64,000 nucleotides of DNA from Vandiemenella viatica (GCA_031002005.1 JARYHS010008074.1:279311930-279375929); one strand, 5' to 3'; positions 47,646 to 59,825 are shown, counted from the stretch's first letter. Numbers and translations: made by a program. Notes: generated from the letters alone by a model not told the origin.

Positions 47646-48101
47646 GACGCAACTAGGCAGCGGAAGATGTATTCACGGTCGAAAACAATTATATCAAAGT
47701 AGGCAGCGGAAAACGAGCCATTGAGAGCGCCATTCTGTGAACCACTCTCATTGTTAAATAATTTGCCAACCCACCTGCTGGGCTGACTCCACTTTGAAAT
47801 ATAGTTATTTGAAGGGCCAGCAAGGAAGACAAAAACGTTGGGAATTGTAACGTGGAGCTAACGCAGATTTCCAAAGACCTCGCACCTTCGATAACATCAG
47901 GAACACAGCTGACCTGTGCACAAGAGAATGACACAGCATTCCGATGTTGTTTTTTTATGTTTAATGAACCTGCAAATCAACACGAAAAGAAACTCTGTGT
48001 CTGCCCGAGGGGTGGACACGATAGCATTTAATGAAATTCGTACACGCACATAAGTGTGAGGTGAGCTTATTACTTGCAGGTTTGTGGCGTGTGCTGCTTA
48101 C
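47646..48101. other. Spacer downstream (minus sense) of exon candidate
   Basis: The minus-strand frame at 47689-47934 (81 codons) is free of stops and preceded by a CACAG acceptor-like site, but I recognise no domain, so I do not call it an exon. The motif TAGGCAGCGGAA occurs twice (47655, 47700). Confidence 0.35.
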
Positions 48102-48220
48102 CTCCTGGTGCCCGCCACCTCCACCACTTTGCAGCGGCTGCGGCTCCACCAGGCGGGCGTCAGCGTCCAGTAGGATGAGGAGGCGCTGCGGGCCCAGCCC
48201 TCCTCGGGGAACAGCAGCAC
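48102..48220 (-). CDS. Candidate internal exon of an unknown protein
   Basis: A 119-bp GC-rich segment bounded on the minus strand by a 3' splice site (TGTTTGTCTGCAG, 48221 upward) and a strong 5' splice site (AG followed by GTAAGC, 48101 downward). Frame 1 is open throughout and gives a tryptophan- and cysteine-containing peptide: [13 protein letters not shown], a serine run, [19 protein letters not shown], then AGTR. This composition is more protein-like than random GC-rich DNA, though a second minus frame is also open. I do not recognise the family. An extracellular or secreted context is only a guess from W/C content. No neighbouring exons could be identified. It is the sole host-gene candidate in the window. 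Confidence 0.4.
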
Positions 48221-49059
48221 CTGCAGACAAACACTCGTACTACTACCAGCTCATAATATTCTTCGGGACTATTTTGGAAGTATTGATTTCTTACACAGAC
48301 ACATGTTTGTCCTCAAGCATTATCATTTCAGTTATGGTTTAAGAGTTTGTAATTTGGGGTTATATCGCTCACAATCTCGGGGACACCGAAAATGGTCAGG
48401 AGCTTTGATAGGTTGAGGAAACGATTTAATGCACTATCAGCTTAATTTTTGTACAACAATGGAATGAAAAAATTTAAACTAAAAATTGCAAAAAATTAAA
48501 TTATCCCAGAAATTTGTGTTATAATTTTCCTTTCCATAACGAACAATTGTTCGAGGAATGATTTCTTAGTCGTATCGTATGTATAGTGCATTTATCATCC
48601 ACCTTGGGACCTGGTAAAACCATTACTCATGATCTAAATACATTCTAACTTTTCTGGAAACTGAGATTATAAGAATCTTATCATTTTTAAAAATGTGTGA
48701 ATTTATCCAGACTGAAGCAAACCAAACCGATAAATATCTTTGGTGTGTGTGAAATAAGTCAGTGGTTGCATGAAGACACATTAATTTTTTAATGACTGAA
48801 TTGATGTACTGATACAGCGTATGGGCAGAGGTAGCTCTATTCTGCTGAGGAACGACATATTGTTTCTTGTCTCTTGAAGCTTTCATTCATTACTGTTTCC
48901 TCATGCCGTCGGGCGAAAAAATTCACTGAGCAGAAAGTAGTTCTGTTGAAAAGAATTAGTTCTGACTGTGGACTATGGACATGTAGTCATGTTTCCAATT
49001 GTATACGTTGATAAAGTATTACAACGGTATGCGGCTCTAACAGGTATTCTGTAGTACTG
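48221..49059. other. Gene-free spacer (upstream of exon candidate)
   Basis: AT-rich with no second exon that I can support. The minus frame at 48623-48886 is not recognised. Confidence 0.45.
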
Positions 49060-49290
49060 TTTGCAGCGGACGTTCGAAACACAAGCTTATATCGCGAACC
49101 TCGTGACGCCATTTGTTCGTAATAAACGGAAATAATTCATGGCGTGTGGTCCAAATCGTGCAATTAAGAGCGCACACGCGAGCAGCAGTTTATGGCAGCT
49201 CCACAAAATAATGGCCCTGCGTTAACGGAGTTATTACTTGTGAATAGTAATGACAGTTACATGAATACTGAACGAGTCGGGGTTAATATT
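49060..49290. promoter_or_regulatory. Possible conserved noncoding element (unproven)
   Basis: A block of balanced composition with stop codons in all frames. It has clustered homeodomain-type motifs: CGTAATAAACGG, AAATAATTCATGG, GCAATTAAGAG, CAGTTTATGGCAGC (a TTTATGG core) and GGGTTAATATTCC. It looks unlike the surrounding AT-rich spacer and unlike the transposons. Assignment as an enhancer is inference from appearance only. Confidence 0.25.
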
Positions 49291-50658
49291 CCGGTTCAAA
49301 AGATTCAATGCCGCCTAGTATTTTCTCCATCAACAGAATAATATATTCAGAATAATGTATTACAATTTTATATTCATATTTCAGTCGGGGGTTTAGAGAA
49401 TAATTTATGCATGCTTGTTGGATTCCATTATGAGAGCTTAGATTATTGTGATAACTGCATGGATTTTAAATCGTTTTGAAACATTATTGAATGAATGGGA
49501 TTGCTATAGCAACTTACAGTAGTAATTTCCGACTGAGATTGTTATCCTTAGCCAGTATGTATTTGTTGCGGTATTACTATTTAGGCAATATCATATAAAT
49601 AGGAATCACTTTACCAATACCATCAGAAAGCAACTTTCGGGATTATTTGATGTGTAATGAGTAAATAATTTAACAGTGAGCAGCAGTTTCAATCACATTC
49701 TAAAAGGAATTTCGCTAATAGAGATATATTTTTTATATATGGTCAGTGTCTTAGTGAGAAGAAAATAGTCTAAATATTATTAAAATATGTTTATTTGCAC
49801 ATTCTACATAGTTTCATTCACATTTCTACATCATTTCTGTTTTTTGCATAAACATTTCTGAAGTTTTTTTTAAAACGGCAGAGAAATCTGCGACAGGCGA
49901 CGAAGCCCAAACATGACTCCAATTGTTACTTCTTCTTTGACTCCTTTAAGTAGCGAAACAATCGAAATCACTGGGAGCAAGGTGTTCACTGTTGTTCCCA
50001 TCTATAAAACCTGATTAGACCTTGTGTTCACAATCCAGAGTAGGTCGGCCTGGGCGTGGCTCACCGTGTATATTAACCCGCCTGTCCTTGAACATTCTCA
50101 CCTACTTTCGTACTTTACTATCACTCATATCCTCATCACCGTACATTTAATAAATTCGACGGTGAATTTCTGATGCTGCCAAGTTTTTTCACTTAATACT
50201 CGGATTTCAGGTCGTATCTCACAGTCGGCGGGCGAATCAACTTTCGTAAAGATTATAAAGTTCTACAGCTCAGCACACAGACAGAATGTACAGCACGTCA
50301 AAAGATGCGCACTACGGTGATCGCGATTTTCTCAGTTTCATTTACAAACGGATCTTATTTTAAAAATAACCCTCGAACAAAGCTAATTGCTACATGTTTA
50401 CATCTTTTTTTTTAATAAATGTTGTAAGGATTATAATACGTTACATTCCTATTCTGATTAATTATGCACCTAATGACAGAAGTTCCACTGGCTGAGTATC
50501 TTATTTAATTTTAAATTTGTCAGATATATAAGTTAAAGATATAGCGTTAACTGTACCGCATTTTCAGTGGCCGCACGGTAAGTAGTTGTTCGATTTCACG
50601 CGGGAACCACAGTGCAGAATCTGAGAGAGTGGCTCTGTGTGGGACGAATAGTGGACTG
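49291..50658. other. Gene-free spacer
   Basis: Nothing recognisable. Confidence 0.5.
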
Positions 50659-50828
50659 TTAGGCCCCTTCCACACGCGACGATTTTTGGTCGAACGATAA
50701 AAGGTCTGGCGATAATTTGTCATAGCTTCAAAGGGCTTGTTTCACAAACGACGATTTTCAGTCGTTGCTTGTGACATTGTTTGTACGCAGGTATTTATTA
50801 ATTCGACGTCATTCACAGCGTGTTATTA

Positions 50829-51065
50829 TGTCTAATGAGAAAATCATTCGCTGTGGTTAATTCATCGACGTAGGACAATAAAGAAACGTAATCGAACTCA
50901 CTGGGTACATCCGACCAATCAGAGAATAGAGGAGAAAGTGGGCATCTTTTAGACTCTTTTTGAAGAGTTCAGGGATGATGGAAAATATTTTTTTAAATTG
51001 TTTTTAATGTCATTTGATTCTTCGATAATATATGTGAGGCTCAATGATATTTTACAACGAAAAAT
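50829..51065 (+). pseudogene. Harbinger transposase N-terminal relic
   Basis: A plus-strand frame from about 50867 reads KKRNRTHWVHPTNQR, then a stop, then TLFEEFRDDGKYFFKLF and LMSFDSS. HARBI1/ALP1-like nucleases typically show a basic stretch, a WVHP motif about 20 residues before a LYPELR-D-xKFFNYFRMS stretch, and this order is seen here. The catalytic DDE region is absent, so only the first quarter of the protein is left and it carries at least one stop. Confidence 0.75.
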
Positions 51066-51251
51066 ACAAATTTAGATATTGAATTCGATCTATTGAAATG
51101 TTCAAACTGTGACGTTACCAAAACTAATATAGTGAATTTCTGTATGGACATCAGTTGAATTTATATAAATTGTATCAATTAACTTTGTGTATGTAAATTT
51201 ATAAACTTGTTTCATTTTACAATTAAATACAAAAAAAAGAGTGATCATGAA

Positions 51252-51422
51252 CAGTACCGGATTAACCACGTAGCAGGGGTAGCAAATGCTATGGGCCTCG
51301 CGCTTCCTACGGGGGCCCCGCACCTAGGCTAGAAGGGCGACCTATTTTCCCCCAGACAGCAAAAATCAAGGGCCTCTTCTTCATATTTGCTAAGGGCCCT
51401 GCGCTGTCTTAATCCGACCCTG
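51252..51422 (-). mobile_element. MITE-like element, hAT-type termini (copy 2)
   Basis: Inverted relative of 10677-10921, 171 bp. It begins CAGTACCGGATTAACCACGT and ends AATCCGACCCTG, so the terminal inverted repeat is CAGxxxCGGATTAA. Internal matches to copy 1 include GTAGCAAATG, GGGCCCTTAGCAAAT and GAAGAGGCCCTTG (read on the minus strand). Flanks are ATCATGAA (51244-51251) and ATATTGAA (51423-51430), six of eight matching, consistent with an aged 8-bp target duplication. It is shorter than copy 1 by loss of part of the middle. Confidence 0.85.
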
Positions 51423-51652
51423 ATATTGAAAGGTTATTACAAAGAAGTAAGAGCTATCAGTAAATCAACAAATATTTTGATCCATTTTTGTAATCCTTTC
51501 AGCCACCAAAGGAAATTAACATACAACAAAAATACCGTCTGGAGTGAAAGCATTCATTTGATCACGTAGGCCACTGCCTTCGCGGAAGGACACGATCACG
51601 ACACGTGTCGTTGTGTCGTTTCGTGTCATTTTCGTACCGTCTGAAAGGTCCC

Positions 51653-54600
51653 ACGCACTTTTCCATTCATCTAATAGAAATTAGTCAAACGACTTTTTAC
51701 CGTACGATCAAAATTGCTGCGCCTGAAGGAGTCATCCTAAGAGTCGCATAAAAAAGTCCAGAGAGCACTGCGGCCAGGCTTACAGTAACTGTGGAATGTA
51801 AAGGAGTTTAATTTTAAATATTTCTTTTCAATGAATACTGTAGAAAGCTGATTAACTTTATTTTTTTTTCTTTTGAAATACTCTTTTAGAAGTGAGTCTT
51901 ATTTTCAGCCTTTATGACAAGAGGTTTATGTAATTACCAGTATCAGAACATCTGCATTGTCAACACAATAACAATCGACAATATGTAATCAACTATGTAG
52001 CACATAATCTGAGTTTACAACGATACGAGTCCTGCGAACGTCATAAGGCAAAGAAAATAAATTTACTTACGATAGTATAAAGGATTTAGTACACCTAAGT
52101 TCGTATTTGCATAAGACAGGATGTGAACTATTTAGTTACTGCACCACGCTGTTCATCCAAATGTTATTGAAATTATTTTCCCACTGATTATTATTTTTTG
52201 TTTTTGTTTAATGTCATCTAATTAATAGCGCCTAAGTAAAAACTCATCACACATTTCTATGCAAAAAAGACAAAAAAAACAAAAAAAAAACGCTGAGCTC
52301 AAATAAACTAGTGAAATTGCTGTACAGGTAATATCGTTAAGGTTTTTCGGATTACATCACCAATTCGCACCGTCCATACATGCCTTTCTGAAGCGTTTTG
52401 AGTGCCCAGGGAGGAGAAACACAGAGTGTTTGTCTACATCACAGGGGACACAGTGGATCCTCATTGGTATGCAAATGGATCTCATCTACCTGCCACACCT
52501 ATCAGCTGTTGCCATCGGAGTGTCGGCTAACGTGGAGGGCAGATTCCTGTTCTGTGCTATCAGCGGCTAAACCTATCGGTACGGTTCATGAGGCACCAGT
52601 GGGACTCGAGAGACCACATGCGAACCAATAAAGAAGATAGCAAACCCGCATCCAGTCTAGAAAACCTCAACTGCGCGTATCAAAGGTAACAGTGTGTATA
52701 AAATTGAACACGGATGTTAGTCGGAGTTATTTTAAGATTCACTTTCTTCTGGAAGAGATTGCAGGTAGAAGATTAACTAACATTTTCCGCTATGGCACAT
52801 AAGTTCCAAGAACCCTTATAACCTTGCGAAACAGAATCATCTAAAGCGTATGTTAAAGAACTACGTTAATCCTTAACTACTCTTAGCTGCTAGTTGGTTG
52901 TTTTTAGCATATTACCTATTATGCTTGAACAACCTAAATTATTTTATTAGTTAAATTTTTCAGAGTGCTCTTTTTTGTTGTTTTATTTTTTGTTGGATTT
53001 GCAAATCTGATCAAAATATTCTTCGTTGGATGCCATAATAGCTTTAGCGCTCCATCAACGACTATTATTATGTTTTTCTTACTGCCCTAACTATCCTGTC
53101 CCCAGTATATTCTGATACTTATTTTTTAACTTAATTTTGGTGTATTTATTTTGGAGAATATTATGCTAAGATCGGTTGCCGTGATAGAACTGTGTTGACA
53201 CGCAATTAGCGCTTTTGTCAGTGTAACGATAGTCTAGGGTTTGGAGACATGTTTTAGCTTCGAGAAAAACGTCAACGCAGGGCACTACCTGACAATTAAG
53301 TTAATGATCAGGTTCCTTCAGCATCACAGTGGTGTGGGAGCTGCAAAATTCAACTCTACCTTAATTGCAGTCAGTAGGTTATTCCACTTATTATTTTCCA
53401 GATAGCAACTCTGCAGCAAAACTTGCCTGCAAATTTACTTGAACAGCCCAATCATTCAAACAGTAACTTGAACCAAGCAGCACTCTGTTCGCTCGCGTAC
53501 TGCTGCGAATCCTATATTGGCACATGTAAAATGTCAGAATTTTCCAGTCACTTGTTTACACTGGATTTCTATTTGTTTGATAACTTAACCTGTTTCATAC
53601 GTGCACAATTATTATTGCAATGTAATATAAGTGGGAAAGCTTTCTGTTAGTGTAGTAAAAACAAGCAGTTTCGGTGGTATGCTCTCCTGTCTTCATCAGG
53701 CTCTCACAAAGCTAACAGGTCAAAGCCACTAAAGGGGGTAGTTCCGGCTTTCAGCCTGTCAAAATCTTCCTGTATGGTCAAACACTGATTTAAACGACGT
53801 AGTAAGACACGAAACATCATGGTTTGTACAATACAACCCAGCTGTAATAGCGCAAATCGTTACGCCTAGAAATATTCCAACTTCTTCTACGGTCTCCTTG
53901 TAATATGATCGTGTACAATAAATTTGGCTTTCATTCAATGATAAGTAGGTATTAGGACAATACATGAGCATACCATTTAAATGATCCTCCTTCTACTCCC
54001 GAATTTAAAGTTGAAAGCCGAACTTACATGTTGCTCCACCATTTAAGTAAAAATGTTCCTTTTGCTAAATCGAATTAAAGTAATCCAAGCTACTAGGTGT
54101 TTGTTGACCAAATAATCTTAATCCTCAAAACACTTCCTTAATTTCTCGTGCTTTTAAATATTTCGCGAAATCTGACAAAAAGTACTCATGAATGTATAAA
54201 AATAAGACAACGAACTAATTTGTGGTATGTGTTTACAACATTCTTAATTTTTTTCACGTTACTTTGGAAATAATTGACAAAGAGCGGTTGAATGGTTTAT
54301 CAGTAAGTGCATGTAGATATAGTGACTTCTTTCCTACGGGGATTTACTCTCAGGGCCACAAAATACTGCCTCATACTAGCAATACATGATATACCCATCA
54401 TCCACAAATAAAATTGTCAAAAACGCGGTAGGAACAGATAACTAGTTTTGATTAAAAATTTCCATTTTAATTAATACCAAGGGCGGCGGGATTACGTATG
54501 GGCAACCGTACAGTTTTTTTCCTCCTTTTAGTTGGTTTTATTACTCTGCATTTTTATTGAGCATGTAAAATTTCTGTTAACTGCTACACGAAATGCTTCT

Positions 54601-55278
54601 GTTATTCGTAATTCACAGATACTCTCTTATCTGTCCCTAGAAGGAAGTATATTAGTTGTATAAAGTTATTCGCAAACTCAATAATCGTAAAGACGTACTC
54701 TTGAGGCGCTACGTTATACGTCTATTCCAAACTAAAATAGGCAGGATTCTTCTGTTAGCCCCTTGATTCTTATTTCATTGCTCAATCCAAGAAACTTTGG
54801 TATTTTCGCAGAGCATGGTACGCAATGCAGTCTTAAACATATAAGTGCGCAATTCTAATTAATTAGTTGACTACTTTGTCCTTACTAGATCGATGGATTT
54901 TGTTGTGCAACAGTTTAAAGACGACCGGAAATGCGTTATTTCCTCCACAGCCTTCTCACTCGATGTGATTGGAAAAACCAAAATAACTTATACTATGAAA
55001 CTTGAATGCAAAGTATGCTACCAGAAACGCGTCAAATACTTAATTCTGAATGACCAGAACCACTCCCTACTACTGAATAGTTATGTGAATTGCAGAGTAT
55101 ACAGACGAAGTAGGTAATTAACACGATTTATTTTATTTGAGATTATAATTTCCTAGGCATTAATTGAACTAAACGAAGACAATAATATTCACCAAAATAC
55201 TAAATTAACTTTCAGCATAAGATATGTGAAGCTATTCGTGTGGAACACAACATTGCACCGAAGTGAGTAACGGACACT
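51653..55278. other. Gene-free spacer
   Basis: No gene supported. A less AT-rich patch at 52370-52640 is open on the plus strand (52398-52631) but shows no domain and no clean splice pair. The plus frame at 54893-55117 (74 codons) is unrecognised. Otherwise AT-rich DNA. Confidence 0.45.
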
Positions 55279-55520
55279 GCAGAGCGTGGTGGGTGAGTGG
55301 TTAGCGATCTGGCCTCGCATTCGGGAGGACGCCGGTGCGATTCCCCATCCAGGAATCCAGATTTGTTTTTCCAAGGTTCCCCAAATCATTCCAGCCGAAT
55401 GCCGGGATGCTTCCTTCAAAAAGGCCTTCGCCGAATTCATTCCCGTTCCTTGTCCCCAGCCCCAACTCGCCTCTAATGATCTCGATGTCGACGAGGCGTA
55501 AAGCCATAAGTAAAAAAAAT
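55279..55520 (+). repeat. SINE-A copy, full length, with short target duplication
   Basis: Head AGCGTGGTGGGTGAGTGGTT, B box GACGCCGGTGCGATTCCCCA (one consensus base changed), body AAATCATTCCAGCCGAATGC and CCTTCAAAAAGGCCTTCGCC, tail TCGATGTCGACGAGGCGTAA followed by an A-rich tail. GGACACT at 55272-55278 is repeated at 55521-55527, a 7-bp direct repeat consistent with target duplication. The three open frames crossing this interval are incidental. Confidence 0.92.
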
Positions 55521-55527
55521 GGACACT

Positions 55528-57048
55528 AAAACTACTAGGGAGGGGGGTGGGAGGAAATGTGAAACTGCAGAAGGGTGTTATAAATTAATTGGACTGACAT
55601 GAAGACATTTTAAACGAGGAATTTATGAATAATATTTATTAATAAATTAAAAATGGTGGTGACAGTTTTGGTTAACCTATCCACAGATGAAATTGCTAAA
55701 CGAAGGAGTGAAACTGAACACAAACGTTAGGAATGATAAACATACATTGCAGTGCAGTGTTGTGCTATTCACTAGTGAAATAACGATCTGGAAAATTAAT
55801 CAGTACTCACATAGAAAGCAAAAAATCACCGCTGCTGAGAGTGGAGCATAAATAAATGTATTAGACCGAGGATACTTCTGCATATGAACTGAAAAGCATT
55901 CGGGATGTCAATAAATTTACAAACATTCAATTCCAGGAAGTTTGGGATATTTGATGCAGGTAGTTGTTGGTGTAGATTATAGGGACGATTTTAAAGAGGT
56001 GTAGGTATTTGAATGCAAGAAACATGTCTACAGATTGATCACAGAAAGGAAAAAACATTAAACGTCTATTTGTTTTAATACAAAAAAAAAGTTCCTGAAA
56101 TGTTATAAATACCACAAAAAAGTTAGGACGAAGCTTGTATTGAATATTTTTTCCTACTATTTTTCCGTATTAAGTATTCATATTCGAATCCACCGTTCAG
56201 TTTTTTGTTTCTTTGTGTTATTTATAAACAAATTAATTGAATTTAGAAATAGCATACCCAAGTGGTTACATATATTAGCTGTTCACCTGCGTTCAGATAT
56301 CAAAACTGTAATCACCTATGGTCGTCTTTAAGAATATAAGACAACTTGTGACCAGCTACCGAAAATTTAAGGAGTATCGATTTACCTCCTGGTATATATA
56401 ACTCTTAAATAAAACGAAATAATGGAGCAAAACATACAATAATGCACAAATAGTTACTATTTATTTGACAGATTGTCTGAATGTGTCTCGTTTACTAAGC
56501 ACTTAAAGTGCAACTCGATTACATATTCGGTAACCACATTGTTAGATATTCTTATAAAAACTGAAAAAATTGGCTTTTGTTTCCACATCTGGGTGATAGT
56601 AAAAGAAGACAAAATGTAATCCTGCAACTGGCGATCTCGGTTGAGATGTCAGAATGTAATGTGATAACCAGATCGTGCGATCAGCATTGGTCATATCGGG
56701 TTAGTTATACTGGGTGATACGCAGACGTCAAGTGATATAACATTAATTGCCAACTAAGACGAGGTTTCACGATGTAAGATGACCAGCTGTGGCTCCAATA
56801 TTTACTGTACCAGCAGAGGTGGTTTATACATTATGATAATTTAATGCTCCAAGAGTAACTATAGATTAATAGTAACAGCCGACAGTGGTAGAGTTAGTAG
56901 CTAGCAAGCTGACCCAGCTTACAAATCCAACGGTTTCATTCCTACCTCTGACGTTTGCAGCTTGTTATGGTAATGTATTATACAATAATTAGAGTCAACT
57001 ACTCTCAGTAACGTTGCAAATAAAAGTATTAAGGCTTACTACTTTAAT
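55528..57048. other. Gene-free AT-rich spacer
   Basis: No recognised gene or repeat. A tRNA-like stretch at 56880-56960 is too weak to call (see rejected items). Confidence 0.5.
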
Positions 57049-57340
57049 ATACGAGGGTTATTTCCTAAATCATGGCATACATGTTATATATTACAAACAT
57101 GAGGTTCCACTGCAAACCAAACACGTTTGAAAGCTTTGCGAAAGTGTATAAAAATATAAAATATTCCTCTTGTTTTATTACAAAACAATGTAGAAAATGA
57201 GCACAATAACGTGTAACGTTAGGGAGGGACACTGTCCGAGTAGCCATCCAGGTTATGCACAGTTCTTCGCCAGTGTCTGGTAAGGCACTGAATACCAGTG
57301 GTACAATAAGCCACGTGTTCTCTCAGTGTCTCCATGTTAC
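57049..57340 (-). mobile_element. Possible Tc1/mariner-type transposon remnant
   Basis: TACGAGGGTTATTTCCTAAA at 57051 resembles the common TACGAGGGTxATTxxxxAA terminal inverted repeat of insect mariner-like elements, and it begins at a TA. The adjoining 280 bases contain a minus-strand frame (LTRHWRRTVHNLDGYSD) that might be a transposase C-terminus. No partner inverted repeat was located within the next 1.3 kb on either side. Assignment is weak. Confidence 0.3.
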
Positions 57341-58429
57341 GCCCTTCTCTTCGTTTGCGAAACGGTTTTCACGCAATAACTGTTTCAGTTATGCAATGAG
57401 ATCGTAGTCACAAGCAACATGTAGGGAACGGAATGGGAGATGGTTCTAATTTTGTCCCTCTGAAGTGATATATCCCTATCACTGCCGTATCGACGCCAAA
57501 TCTCAATGGTGTTTCACACAGGTGGTCAAACGTATTTACTGGATTTTCAGAGTTTCAACAACTTCGGAAGAAACGAGATGATCGTCTTTACTCACATCTG
57601 TCATTTTAACATTTGATTTCCAAAAGAAATCTGCTACTCCAGGCAATCTTATCTCCGACAAAATGAGACAGCTAGTCTCAGTATTTATGCTGATTATATG
57701 TTTCACTAATACAATACTTTTAATGTATGTAACAATCAATCGAAATAATTTTTATTTGGCTGGTACCTCATTTTTGAAATCGGTCTAAGCTTATGTTTAA
57801 TTTTTTTAGCTACTTAAAAAGTCATCATATCAATTTCCAAAATTTTCATGTAGTCTATTACAATGGGATTTCAGAGTACCGATCTTCTACATTATTATTA
57901 TTATTGTATCATAGATTCCTATGTATTCCGTCAAGATTTCATAAATAATGAACTATAATATGAAACATCAGGTTTAGTCCACTCATCGTTATCAAAGACT
58001 GATACATTGAATGTGGTACATTTCTCATGGTTAGTTAAGATGTTATCATCAGTATAAAAATATGCTTTCTCACATCAGTTCATGATAAACAGTTAATTAG
58101 ATTACTATCATATCTCGTTCACGCGTTTTTGAAGTATATGACTTAAGATTTACAACATTCTCGAATTTGCTCGCGTATCAAACGGAATGTTATGCGTGGT
58201 AATTTATAACTATCTTGCTTGTCAGATGATGTCTATTTTCGTGTCAAACGTTCAATATATCTTCATTAAATCCTTGAAAATTTTCTGTATTTTTATTGGA
58301 AAGTTACTAATTTCTGCTAAGTATGGCATGCATAAATTTTTCCATTCGACTCAGGTTACTGTAAATTTAACTATATAGTCTGTTTTACAAGTTTTTCTGT
58401 GCCACAATACTGTAGAGTATGTGTCCTTG
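57341..58429. other. Gene-free spacer
   Basis: Nothing recognisable. Confidence 0.45.
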
Positions 58430-58810
58430 CAGCTGTTGGATGTCCGCTGTTGTGGCGGTACGCGCTGTCCCGGTGACATCCCGAAAGCAAATCGCTGTCC
58501 GATTACTGGCCATTGAAATTCGGAACACGGGCCCCGGGCTGCCCCGGGCCTGATTACAGCCGGCTCGTATTCATTGCGGTGGCCCCTAATAGGTTTTGCA
58601 TGTGTCGTCATAATGGGACGCCGCTCAGCGCGCCAGAGAGAGACAGAGACGGACGGCTGCGAGGCGCAGTGCGTGGCGCCACTGTCTTCTGCACTGCACC
58701 TCGCGGCGCAAAAATCTGCGCTTCTGCTCCTCTTGCTTCTCGTTTAATAGCTTTTAAATGCAAATTTAACCAGATGGTGCGGGCTCGAGTTCCGCCCACC
58801 ACATTGATCA
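58430..58810. other. GC-rich island, candidate conserved noncoding element
   Basis: GC/CpG-rich block with ATTA/TAAT cores embedded in GC-rich sequence (CCGATTACTGGCCATTG, CCTGATTACAGCCGG, GGCCCCTAATAGG, GTCATAATGGGA). Frames open on both strands (plus 58513-58854, minus 58351-58611 and 58608-58811) are compositional. It resembles the islands at 18500 and 20830. Function unknown. Confidence 0.3.
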
Positions 58811-59825
58811 TTTCATTACCATACTTCTGTATATATTTTTATTTATTTATTTAAATGTAAATTACAGGCAAGAAAGGAAAGAATTCTGCAAGCTAAAAAT
58901 TGTAATGGCTACCTTCAGATTGCTTCTAGACTTGTCCGTTGCAACTACAATAAGTATATGAAGTTATTGGGACAGTGTTTTCTACTTTCGTTGATATACA
59001 AAGTAGCACACAATTACCTTTCTACAAGTAAAATCCTGCTCTGACCTTCGTTTTTTCGCGTAATCTTCCACAGGATACATAGTTATTAAAGCAGGAAATG
59101 AAAACCACATCTCTACCTGGAATCATAAAGTTTTTTATCTCTGCCCTTTGTTTTTGTGCTGCGTGCAATTACTTCAACGAAGTCCGTTAAAAATGAGGTA
59201 CATTTTTATTGTCATGAAAAACTTTCTAACAAAAGTACAATTTCAAAAACGACTAATGATTTAAAAAAATATAAGTGCAAATAAAATGAAATGTATTTAT
59301 GTGTCTGGAACTTACTCGATTAGCCGTCGGCGCTGTGGTGGCAGCTTTATCGAGACACGCCGAGGGTGGCCGGATTATTCTTTTAAACGTCCAGTCTGCA
59401 GGTTCAACGCATTTTATATGGATAAAATATTCTCAGGTTATAGTCGCACCAAAACATTGCACTCTCGCGACGCTTCCAACGTAGTAATCTTTAATTTCGT
59501 TTTCAAAATTTGAAAATAAGCAACATGAGTCCGTTAATAGCGGTGTGCTATTTTTTTTCATATAAAACCACTGTCATTTTAGTACGAAACTATCAAAGTT
59601 CCCGGCCTTGCCCGGTATGATTGATCTAGATTGATTTGCACACACAGTGAATATTGAAGCTCATAAAAGAGGTAAGTTTTTTGGGGGATTCTACGATAAC
59701 CGTGGCGCCTCATCTTGTTGATAGTATCCAATGTAACTCGATGAGTCAAATTTAAAGTACAACAATTTTTTTATATATACATATCTCGCTTACTTCTCGA
59801 GATATCGTACTTCAAAATTGACGTG
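58811..59825. other. Gene-free spacer
   Basis: Nothing recognisable. It contains a short ATTT repeat at 58836-58853. The plus frame at 59286-59513 is not a known protein. Confidence 0.45.

Larger units (their letters stand above)
50662..51652 (+). mobile_element. PIF/Harbinger-like transposon relic with nested MITE
   Basis: The left terminus GGCCCCTTCCACACGCGACG (preceded by TTA) and the right terminus, read on the opposite strand, GGGACCTTTCAGACGGTACG, match at 15 of the first 21 positions and have the look of Harbinger ends. Subterminal palindromic ACGAC/GTCGT motifs occur at both ends (CGACGATTTTCAGTCGTTG left; CGACACGTGTCG right). Inside the left half are remnants of the transposase N-terminus. 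A MITE of the 10677 family is inserted at 51252-51422. The right flank is ACG rather than TTA, so the 3-bp target duplication is not preserved or the right boundary is slightly off. Confidence 0.72.

Noticed and set aside
47689..47934. 81-codon minus frame downstream of the exon candidate
   Set aside because: Acceptor-like start but no recognisable domain, no good donor and a composition that could be chance.
52370..52640. Plus-strand open patch of balanced composition
   Set aside because: No domain, no clear splice pair and stops in the neighbouring frames; left as spacer.
56880..56960. Possible degenerate tRNA/SINE head (GTGGTAGAGTTAGTAGC and GGTTTCATTCC)
   Set aside because: Only loose matches to the box consensus, no recognisable body or tail and no second copy.
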